Both the position numbers and the translations under genes were made by a program. A DNA stretch of 64,000 bases, from contig DKFM01000011.1 of the NCBI GenBank assembly GCA_002452815.1, forward strand, positions 62,001 through 126,000, read 5' to 3'. Position 1 is the stretch's first letter; each line of letters opens with the position of its first letter. Positions 57,576 through 64,000 of the stretch are shown here, piece by piece. The stretch is from Rhodobacteraceae bacterium UBA6796. GTDB lineage: Bacteria; Pseudomonadota; Alphaproteobacteria; Rhodobacterales; Rhodobacteraceae. Under the pieces are notes generated by a model. The model made no database searches. It saw nothing but the letters and a program-made list of their open reading frames with translations, and was not told where the DNA came from.

Positions 57576-58486
57576 TGCGCTCCCTGTCCCTCGCCCCGCC
57601 AGACTGGCTGCTGCGCAAACTGCGCAAACTGGAGGCGCTGGCGCCCGACGCGCTGCGCTATCGTCCCGGCGCCTTGCTGCCCAGCGGTGCCGTCGCGACC
57701 CCGCAAGACACCCCCGCGCTGCGCAAACTGATGCTGCTGTATGCTGTGCCGCTGGCGGCCCTGCCGGGCCTGCTGTTCGGGGTGCGGCACACGGGGCTGC
57801 CGCTGCTGGGCGTGGTGCTGCTGTGGTGGGTGGCGATCTGGATTCTGGCGCAGGGACTGCGGACCGAACGGGAATGGCGCACCCATGCCGATGCCCGCCG
57901 CCCTGCGCTGCCGCGCAAGCGCATCGGCGTGCTGGTAGCAATGCTGGCGCTGTTCGGCGCGGGCTGCATCGGCACCGATCCCGGCACTGCGCTGTTGCTG
58001 GCCGCGTGCTGCGGGGCGCTGTTGTTCATGGCGTTCGGGCGCGACCCGGCACGCGACCGCGAAGGCGCCGAGCGCCACATCGACCACCGCGACGAGGTCG
58101 CCCGGATCACCGAACGCGCCAAGGCCCGCAGCACCCGAATCCACGACCAGCTGCGCCACATCGCGCCGGATCTGCTGGTCGAATTCGCCTATTACGAGGC
58201 CACGCTGAACCAGCTGTGCGGCGCGCTGCTGGCCCAGCCCGAACAGCTTTTGCAGGCGCGCGCGCATCTGGGGCCGGAACTTGACGCCCTGATGCAGGCG
58301 ACCGATAAACTTTCGGTTGTCCTCGCCACCGCGCCGGAGGATGATGTGTGCGGCAGCTATCGCGTGGCGCTGGGGCAGATGACCCGGGCGGCGCGGCACT
58401 GCCTGACCGGGCTCCAGGCCACGAGCAGCCGCTCGTTGGAGCTTGAACTGGGCATATTGGGTGACGTTCTGGCGCGGAAGGTCTGA
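57575..58486 (+). CDS. XpaC-like membrane protein (second paralogue)
   Basis: A 303-residue protein with an amphipathic N-terminus (DWLLRKLRKLEALAPDALRY), two hydrophobic hairpins (about 53-95 and 115-155) and a helical domain starting FGRDPARDREGAERHIDHRDEVARITERAKARSTRIHDQLRHIAPD. The order of parts and the FGxDPARD junction match the first paralogue at 56231, although the helical domains have diverged strongly. Four histidines cluster at the start of the helical domain. It is coupled by one base to the upstream small membrane protein. Confidence 0.75.
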   Translation: MRSLSLAPPDWLLRKLRKLEALAPDALRYRPGALLPSGAVATPQDTPALRKLMLLYAVPLAALPGLLFGVRHTGLPLLGVVLLWWVAIWILAQGLRTEREWRTHADARRPALPRKRIGVLVAMLALFGAGCIGTDPGTALLLAACCGALLFMAFGRDPARDREGAERHIDHRDEVARITERAKARSTRIHDQLRHIAPDLLVEFAYYEATLNQLCGALLAQPEQLLQARAHLGPELDALMQATDKLSVVLATAPEDDVCGSYRVALGQMTRAARHCLTGLQATSSRSLELELGILGDVLARKV

Positions 58487-58514
58487 AATCGTCGCCCACG
58501 AATTGGGGATGATT

Positions 58515-59672
58515 ATGACAGACACCACCCGCGAGAAAGCCGCACAAGAGCTGGCCGAGATCGAAAGCGCGGCTGCGATCGTGCTGCCGGAACCGGGCGC
58601 CGAAATCGTCGCACTGGCCGAGGCCCCGGCCCCGCTGGCCGAGGAAATCCGCAGCCGGATGGCCGAAATCGACATGACCGACACCGGCTCCATCGTGCAA
58701 TTCGGCAGCCGTGCCCAGGGCGAATTGCAGACCATCAGCCAGTCGATGCTGGCCGATGTGAAGAACAAGGACGTCGGCCCCGCAGGCGACAGCCTGAGCC
58801 AGATCGTCACCACGATCCGCGGTTTTTCGGTGTCCGAACTCGATGTCCGGCGCGAGCGTAAATGGTGGGAGAAGCTGCTGGGCCGCGCGGCCCCCTTCGC
58901 CAATTTCCTGGCGCGATTCGAGGCGGTGCAAAGTCAGATCGACAAGGTCACCGACGATCTGCTCAGCCACGAACACAAGCTGCTGAAAGACATCAAGTCG
59001 CTTGATCTGCTTTATACCAAGACCCTGAATTTCTATGACGAACTGGCGCTTTACATCGCGGCGGGCGAGGAAAAGCTGCGCGAGGTCGACGCCAATGACA
59101 TCCCCGCCAAAGAGGCCGAGATCGCGGCTGCGGATGAAAACGCCAAGGTGCTGCGCGCGCAGGAATTGCGCGATCTGCGCGGGGCGCGCGACGATCTGGA
59201 ACGCCGCGTGCATGACCTGAAACTGACGCGTCAGGTGACGATGCAAAGCCTGCCCTCGATCCGGCTTGTTCAGGAAAACGACAAGTCGCTGGTGACCAAG
59301 ATCAACTCGACGCTGGTCAACACCGTGCCGCTTTGGGAAACCCAGCTGGCGCAGGCGGTGACGATCCAGCGCTCGGCCGAGGCCGCCAAATCGGTGCGCG
59401 CGGCCAATGACCTGACCAACGATCTGCTGACCGCCAACGCAAAGAACCTGCGCGAAGCGAATGCGATCGTGCGCACGGAAATGGAACGCGGCGTGTTCGA
59501 CATCAACGCGGTCAAGACCGCCAACGCCGAGCTGATCGCAACCATCGAGGACAGCCTGCGGATCGCCGACGAGGGCAAACGCGCCCGCGCCGCCGCCGAG
59601 GTCGAACTGGTCGAAATGGAAAGCAAGCTGCGCGACACGCTCGCCGCGGCCTCGGCCCGGAGTGCCGGCTGA
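58515..59672 (+). CDS. TelA-family toxic anion resistance protein
   Basis: A 385-residue, mostly helical protein of the TelA family, linked to tellurite and toxic-anion or envelope-stress resistance. Family-like segments are IVQFGSRAQGELQTISQSMLADVKNKDVGPAGDSL, ERKWWEKLLGRAAPFANFLARFEAVQSQIDKVTDDLLSHEHKLLKDIKSLD and TLVNTVPLWETQLAQAVTIQRS. Coiled coils are likely throughout. GGGG lies six bases before ATG 58515, which I take as the start. It is next to the XpaC-like genes, as in Bacillus xpaC-yaaN. Confidence 0.93.
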   Translation: MTDTTREKAAQELAEIESAAAIVLPEPGAEIVALAEAPAPLAEEIRSRMAEIDMTDTGSIVQFGSRAQGELQTISQSMLADVKNKDVGPAGDSLSQIVTTIRGFSVSELDVRRERKWWEKLLGRAAPFANFLARFEAVQSQIDKVTDDLLSHEHKLLKDIKSLDLLYTKTLNFYDELALYIAAGEEKLREVDANDIPAKEAEIAAADENAKVLRAQELRDLRGARDDLERRVHDLKLTRQVTMQSLPSIRLVQENDKSLVTKINSTLVNTVPLWETQLAQAVTIQRSAEAAKSVRAANDLTNDLLTANAKNLREANAIVRTEMERGVFDINAVKTANAELIATIEDSLRIADEGKRARAAAEVELVEMESKLRDTLAAASARSAG

Positions 59673-59674
59673 TC

Positions 59675-60694
59675 ATGCCCCATGCCGCCTGCATTGCCCC
59701 GGCCATGCGCCGGGGCGGTATTGCCCTCGGCCGTCTGACCGGGGCTTTTGCGCTTTGCGCCGCTTTGGCGGGCTGCCTTGCGGGGCCCTTCGCACTGGGG
59801 CCGAACGGGTCTGCCGCGCCTGCGGCCACACCCCGCCCAACCCCTGCGCCCGGCGATCTGGGCGAAAACGGGCTGGTGATGCCGCCATCGCCCGAAAGCC
59901 AGGCGGTGCGCGCCTATTACACCCAGGTTGCGCAGACACTGGAAGGCCAGGGCCTGCTGCGGCAGGACGTGGCGCCGCGCGATGCCCCCTTCGGCACGCG
60001 CCAGCTGGTGGACAATTTCATTCACGTCGCGCTTTATGACGAATACTCGAACCGTGGTGGCACCTTCGTTGCCGCCCAGACCGCAAGCCGGCTGCGCCGC
60101 TGGGAAGTGCCGGTGCGGATGAGCGTGGAATTCGGGCCCTCGGTGCCTATGGCGCAGCGTCGCGCCGACCGGGCCGCGATTTCGGCCTATGCGGGCAAGC
60201 TCGCCCGGGCGTCGCGCCATCCGGTGCAGGTCACCCCCACGGGCGGCAATTTCAACATTCTGGTGCTGAACGAAGACGAACGCCGCGCCGCAGGCCCCCG
60301 CCTGCAACAGCTGGTGCCCGGGATCGACCGCGCCTCGCTGCAGGCGATCACCGATCTGGCGCCGACGACGTTTTGCGTGGTCTTCGCCTTCTCGGAAGGC
60401 GCGGCGCCGAACTACAGCCGCGCGGTCGCGGTGATCCGGGGCGAACACCCCGACCCGCTGCGCCTGTCGTGCATCCATGAAGAACTGGCCCAGGGCATGG
60501 GGCTTGCCAACGACTACCCGCGCGCGCGCCCCTCGATCTTCAACGATGACGAGGAATTCGCGCTGCTGACGCGCCATGACGAACTGCTGTTGCAGATCCT
60601 TTACGACCCGCGCCTGCGCCCCGGCATGACCGAGGCCGAGGCGCGCCCGATTGTCGAACAGATTGCGGCCGAACTGATGGGCGCGGATAGCTAG
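59675..60694 (+). CDS. DUF2927 lipoprotein with HExxQ motif
   Basis: A 339-residue protein. A long N-terminus leads to the lipobox ALAGC, with the lipidated Cys near residue 34; a proline-rich linker follows. The DUF2927 domain has RQLVDNFIHVALYDEYS and the motif CIHEELAQGMGLANDYP, an HExxQGxGL pattern that resembles a gluzincin-type metalloprotease site. The family is of unknown function; protease activity is an inference. The gene starts two bases after telA and ends nine bases before the SPFH gene, so it links the cytoplasmic cluster members with the periplasm. Confidence 0.85.
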   Translation: MPHAACIAPAMRRGGIALGRLTGAFALCAALAGCLAGPFALGPNGSAAPAATPRPTPAPGDLGENGLVMPPSPESQAVRAYYTQVAQTLEGQGLLRQDVAPRDAPFGTRQLVDNFIHVALYDEYSNRGGTFVAAQTASRLRRWEVPVRMSVEFGPSVPMAQRRADRAAISAYAGKLARASRHPVQVTPTGGNFNILVLNEDERRAAGPRLQQLVPGIDRASLQAITDLAPTTFCVVFAFSEGAAPNYSRAVAVIRGEHPDPLRLSCIHEELAQGMGLANDYPRARPSIFNDDEEFALLTRHDELLLQILYDPRLRPGMTEAEARPIVEQIAAELMGADS

Positions 60695-60703
60695 GAGGAC
60701 CAG

Positions 60704-61834
60704 ATGGGCATTCTCGATTTTCTTACCGGCGAATTTATCGACGTCATCCACTGGACCGATGACACCCGCGACACGATGGTGTGGCGGTTCGAACGCGAAG
60801 GCCACGCGATCAAATACGGCGCCAAGCTGACGGTGCGCGAAGGTCAGGCGGCGGTCTTTGTGCATGAAGGCCAGATCGCGGATGTCTTCGGGCCGGGGCT
60901 TTACATGTTGGAAACCAACAACATGCCGATCCTGACCACGCTGCAGCACTGGGATCACGGCTTCCGCAGCCCGTTCAAATCGGAAATCTATTTCGTCAAC
61001 ACGACCCGCTTCAACGATCAGAAATGGGGCACGAAAAACCCGGTGATTGCCCGCGACCCCGAATTCGGGGCGGTGCGGCTGCGCGCCTATGGCACCTATG
61101 CGATGCGGGTCAGCGATCCGGCGAAGTTCATGGCCGAAATCGTCGGAACCGATGGCGAATTCACCGCCGACGAGATCAGTTTCCAGATCCGCAACGTGAT
61201 GGTGCAGGAATTTTCCCGTGTCATCGCCAGCTCGGGGATTCCGGTGCTGGACATGGCGGCGAACACCGCCGATCTGGGCAAACTGATCGCCAAGGCGGTC
61301 GATCCGGTGGTCGCGGGTTATGGCCTGTCGATCCCGGAATTCTATATCGAAAACATCAGCCTGCCCGAGGCGGTCGAGGCGGTGCTGGACAAGCGCACCT
61401 CGATGGGGATCGTGGGCGATCTGAACCGCTATGTGCAATTCAACGCGGCCGAGGCGCTGGCCCAGCCGGGCGGCGCGATGGGCGCGACCGTTGGCGCGGG
61501 CCTGGGGGCCGGTATGGGTATGGCAATGGGGAACCAGATGGGCTGGGCCGGGCCCTGGGGCGCCGCCCCTGCCCCGCAGGCATCCGTCGCTGCGGCGCCC
61601 CCGGTCGCCCCGCCCCCGCCGCCGGTCGAAAAGGTCTGGCATGTGGCGGTGAACGGGCAGGCCACGGGCCCCTATGGCCGGGGTCACCTGGGTCGGATGG
61701 TCACCGACGGCAGTTTCACCCGCGACACGCTGGTCTGGTCACCCGGGCAGGACGGCTGGAAACCCGCCGACGAGATCGCCGAACTGGCGCAGCTGTTCAC
61801 CATCGCCCCGCCGCCCCCGCCGCCGGTGGGGTAA
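60704..61834 (+). CDS. SPFH-domain protein with C-terminal GYF_2 domain
   Basis: A 376-residue protein of the YdjI/virion-core-like SPFH group. GILDFLTGEFIDVIHWTDDTRDTMVWRFE is the typical N-terminus, the SPFH fold runs to about residue 250, a Gly/Ala/Pro-rich linker follows, and residues about 308-365 (WHVAVNGQATGPYGRGHLGRMVTDGSFTRDTLVWSPGQDGWKPADEI) form a GYF_2 domain that may bind partner proteins. In Bacillus YdjI helps place PspA at membranes. It is followed six bases later by the zinc-ribbon gene, as ydjI and ydjG are linked in Bacillus. Confidence 0.9.
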   Translation: MGILDFLTGEFIDVIHWTDDTRDTMVWRFEREGHAIKYGAKLTVREGQAAVFVHEGQIADVFGPGLYMLETNNMPILTTLQHWDHGFRSPFKSEIYFVNTTRFNDQKWGTKNPVIARDPEFGAVRLRAYGTYAMRVSDPAKFMAEIVGTDGEFTADEISFQIRNVMVQEFSRVIASSGIPVLDMAANTADLGKLIAKAVDPVVAGYGLSIPEFYIENISLPEAVEAVLDKRTSMGIVGDLNRYVQFNAAEALAQPGGAMGATVGAGLGAGMGMAMGNQMGWAGPWGAAPAPQASVAAAPPVAPPPPPVEKVWHVAVNGQATGPYGRGHLGRMVTDGSFTRDTLVWSPGQDGWKPADEIAELAQLFTIAPPPPPPVG

Positions 61835-61840
61835 AGGGCG

Positions 61841-62965
61841 ATGGCCGCGAGTCAGGCCACACGGCCGGTTACCGAACACCATTACCCCTGCGAATCCTGC
61901 GGGGCGGATCTGCGCTTCGCCCCGGGCCAGGAACGGATGGTTTGCGACCACTGCGGCCATGTGCAGGACATTCCCCGCGCCACCGGACGGGGCACGGCCA
62001 GCTTGCGGGAACTGCCGCTCGACGCTGTGCTGGGCGCCCGCCTGCCGGATCTGGAGATGGAAGAGCACCGCACCCTTTCATGTCCGAATTGTGGGGCTTC
62101 GATCGAGTTCACCGGCGCGGATCACGCAGCGGAATGTCCGTTTTGTGCAACTCCGGTGGTGGTCGACACCGGCACCCGGCGGTTGATAAAACCGCAGGGC
62201 GTGCTGCCTTTCGTGCTGACCGAAGCACAGGCGCGCGCGGCGCTTGGCGCCTGGCTCGGGCGGTTGTGGTTTGCCCCTTCGGGGCTGGCACAATATGCCC
62301 GCCGGGGCCGCAAGATGACCGGCGTCTATGCGCCGTTCTGGACCTTCGATGCCCAAAGCCGCACCGAATATGCCGGTCAGCGCGGCGATTATTACTATGA
62401 AACCCGGCAGGTGCGGGTCGAGGTCAACGGCCGGATGGAAACCCGCCAGCAACAGGTGCGCCACGTCCGCTGGCGCGCCGTGCGCGGGCGTGTGGCACGC
62501 GCCTTCGACGACGTGCTGGTCTATGCCGCGCGGTCCCTGCCGCCGGCCTATACCGACGCGCTGCGGCCCTGGGATCTGTCCGAACTGGCCGATTACCGGC
62601 CCGATTATCTGGCCGGGTTTTCCGCCGAGGGCTATACAGTCGAGCTGCACGAAGGCCACCATCTGGCCCGTGCCGAGATGATGCATGTGATCCAGTCCGA
62701 CGTGCGCCGCGACATCGGCGGCGACGAGCAGCGCATCGACCATCTGGACCCCGAATTCAGCGCCGAGACCTTCAAGCACATTCTGCTGCCGGTCTGGACC
62801 GCCGCCTACAAATTCCGTGGTCAGAGCTATCGTTTCGTGGTCAATGCCCAGACCGGCAAGGTGCGCGGGGATCGGCCCTGGTCGGCCTGGAAGATCGCTT
62901 TCGCGGTGCTTCTGGCTGCGGTGGTGATCGGGATTGCGGTTTACCTCAACCAGATGCAGCGCTAG
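61841..62965 (+). CDS. Zinc-ribbon protein with C-terminal membrane helix (YdjG-like)
   Basis: A 374-residue protein. Two zinc ribbons are present: CxxC pairs at 17/20 with 35/38 and at 81/84 with 99/102. A central domain contains MTGVYAPFWTFDAQSRTEYAGQRGDYYYE and EMMHVIQSDVRRDIGGDEQRI. A single membrane helix WKIAFAVLLAAVVIGIAVYL is near the C-terminus. The build resembles the Bacillus YdjG-type partner of the SPFH protein YdjI. The role is unknown; a membrane-tethered scaffold is plausible. Confidence 0.8.
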   Translation: MAASQATRPVTEHHYPCESCGADLRFAPGQERMVCDHCGHVQDIPRATGRGTASLRELPLDAVLGARLPDLEMEEHRTLSCPNCGASIEFTGADHAAECPFCATPVVVDTGTRRLIKPQGVLPFVLTEAQARAALGAWLGRLWFAPSGLAQYARRGRKMTGVYAPFWTFDAQSRTEYAGQRGDYYYETRQVRVEVNGRMETRQQQVRHVRWRAVRGRVARAFDDVLVYAARSLPPAYTDALRPWDLSELADYRPDYLAGFSAEGYTVELHEGHHLARAEMMHVIQSDVRRDIGGDEQRIDHLDPEFSAETFKHILLPVWTAAYKFRGQSYRFVVNAQTGKVRGDRPWSAWKIAFAVLLAAVVIGIAVYLNQMQR

Positions 62966-63028
62966 GCCGGGGATCGGCGCACCCCGGGTATCTGATCCGG
63001 GGGGACGCAGGCCGAAAAAGGAAATCTC

Positions 63029-63952
63029 ATGATTTTGTGCTGCGGAGAGGCGCTGATCGACATGCTCCCGTGCGAGGCGGACACGGGCGACGCGGGCTTC
63101 GTTCCCTGCCCGGGTGGCGCGGTGTTCAACACGGCGGTCGCACTGGGGCGGCTGGGAACGAGCGTGGGCCTGCTAACCGGGATTTCGAACGATCTGTTCG
63201 GGGTGCAATTGCTGCAGGCGCTGGCAGCCTCGGGGGTAGAGACGGACCTTGCGATCCGCAGCGATCGCCCCACCACGCTGGCCTTCCTGCGCGTGCAGGA
63301 CGGTCAGGCGAGCTATGCCTTCCACGATGAGAACAGCGCCGGGCGGATGGTGCAGCCCGGCGATGTTCCGCCCGTGCCCGCCTCGGCCAAGGCCCTGTTT
63401 TTCGGTGGGATTTCACTGGCGACCGAACCCTGCGGCACGGCCTACGAGGCGCTGATGCTGCGCGAGGCCCCGGCGCGTGTGACGATGATCGACCCCAATA
63501 TCCGGCCTGATTTCATCCGGGACGAGGCCGCCTATCGGGCACGGCTGGAACGGATGATCGCCGCCGCCGATATCGTCAAACTCTCGGACGAGGATCTGAA
63601 CTGGCTCTATGGGCCGGGCGAGATTGCGTCTTTGGCCGCCGGGGTTCTGGCGCGCGGCCCGAAGCTGGTGTTCATCACCCAAGGTTCCGCAGGGGCGCAG
63701 GGGTTTTCGGCCTCGGCGGTCGAATCTGTGCCCGCCTGCGCCGTGACTGTGGTCGACACCGTCGGCGCGGGCGACACTTTCAACGCAGGGGTTCTGGTGG
63801 CCTTGACCCGGGCAGGCGCATTGCACAAAGATGCCATCGCCGAAGCGGGCACCGGGCTGATCCACGCTTGCCTGACCCTCGGCGGGGCCGCCGCCGCCGT
63901 CACCGTATCGCGCGCCGGGGCCAACCCGCCTTGGGCCAAGGAGTTGTCATGA
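63029..63952 (+). CDS. PfkB-family carbohydrate kinase, probably fructokinase
   Basis: A 307-residue ribokinase-fold sugar kinase. The start ILCCGEALIDMLP, the PGGAVFNTAVALGRLG sugar-binding region (PfkB signature 1) and VVDTVGAGDTFNAGVL (signature 2, with the catalytic Asp in GAGD) are clear. Overall similarity is to fructokinases; other hexoses are possible. The stop overlaps the dtd start (ATGA). A 63-base gap separates it from the membrane cluster, so it need not belong to that unit. Confidence 0.92.
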   Translation: MILCCGEALIDMLPCEADTGDAGFVPCPGGAVFNTAVALGRLGTSVGLLTGISNDLFGVQLLQALAASGVETDLAIRSDRPTTLAFLRVQDGQASYAFHDENSAGRMVQPGDVPPVPASAKALFFGGISLATEPCGTAYEALMLREAPARVTMIDPNIRPDFIRDEAAYRARLERMIAAADIVKLSDEDLNWLYGPGEIASLAAGVLARGPKLVFITQGSAGAQGFSASAVESVPACAVTVVDTVGAGDTFNAGVLVALTRAGALHKDAIAEAGTGLIHACLTLGGAAAAVTVSRAGANPPWAKELS

Positions 63953-64000
63953 GAGCACTTATTCAACGCGTCACCACCGCTTCCGTGACGGTTTCCGCGC
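63949..64000 (+). CDS. dtd: D-aminoacyl-tRNA deacylase (partial, 5' end only)
   Basis: Only the first 17 codons are present before the window ends. The translation MRALIQRVTTASVTVSA is the characteristic DTD start. The enzyme removes D-amino acids from mischarged tRNA. AAGGAG precedes the ATG, which overlaps the kinase stop by four bases. Confidence 0.9.
   Translation, partial: MRALIQRVTTASVTVSA

Overview
The window is a high-GC, densely coded alphaproteobacterial chromosome segment. Gene content and order point to Rhodobacter in the strict sense, close to but apparently not identical with R. capsulatus. The reasons are an atpHAGDC operon, a cytochrome c' very similar to the R. capsulatus protein as I remember it and paired with a b-type cytochrome, the murA/DUF2948/hisD/UPF0262/phosphatase cluster, and several families common in Rhodobacteraceae (DUF2125, DUF2948, DUF2927, Hint-domain proteins). 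I see no phage, insertion sequence, CRISPR array or rRNA operon. Species assignment is an inference.

Layout. 1-4.8 kb: F1 sector of ATP synthase on the minus strand (atpC cut by the window edge), with a structured upstream region. 5-8 kb: a degenerate methyltransferase, a glyoxalase II and a CLC chloride transporter. 8.4-10.8 kb: clpA with a strong terminator. 10.8-14.3 kb: an NTF2-like protein, an orphan MotA/MotB-type stator pair and a ChaC-like cyclotransferase. 14.4-18.2 kb: DUF2125 facing an extensin-like/tyrC/hisC operon. 18.4-21.8 kb: a small exported protein, rpsD with a consensus promoter and folded leader, a Hint-domain protein and an LpxR-like outer-membrane protein. 22-25.2 kb: efp opposite its modifying ligase epmA, a frameshifted DUF2237 gene and DUF2332. 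25.3-31 kb: MarR regulator, sdhE, an Xre regulator, aspartate aminotransferase, an SQR-like flavoprotein and a MATE pump. 31-36.4 kb: cytochrome b561/cytochrome c', ppk2 with a possible FnrL site, a GST and parE.

36.4-42.3 kb is a long minus-strand run of murA, a GIY-YIG protein, DUF2948, GNAT, hisD, UPF0262 and a low-molecular-weight phosphatase, followed by tRNA-Thr(GGT). 42.5-47.3 kb is an iron-acquisition-type locus: irpA (imelysin), a di-haem oxidoreductase, a second imelysin-like protein lacking the motif His, and DUF1513. 47.5-54.2 kb carries rpmG, DUF533, RNase P RNA (rnpB), an amidase with a lipoprotein, gatCA, UPF0173, a DsrE-like protein and tadA. 54.3-56 kb is an RluB-type pseudouridine synthase with a long basic repetitive tail.

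56.1-63 kb is the most interesting block. It is a compact plus-strand cluster of a tiny membrane peptide, two paralogous XpaC-like membrane proteins flanking another small membrane protein, TelA, a DUF2927 lipoprotein with an HExxQ motif, an SPFH-GYF protein, and a double zinc-ribbon membrane protein. It combines the Bacillus xpaC/telA pair with the SPFH and zinc-ribbon parts of the Bacillus PspA-associated ydj locus, but has no PspA. I infer an envelope-stress or membrane-maintenance complex. The window ends with a fructokinase-like gene overlapping the start of dtd.

Regulatory and repeat features include three related nested-palindrome elements at gene 3' ends, two intrinsic terminators inside apparent operons just after the abundant first gene (irpA and cycP), a hairpin that would bury a Shine-Dalgarno sequence, and a TetR-type palindrome upstream of clpA.
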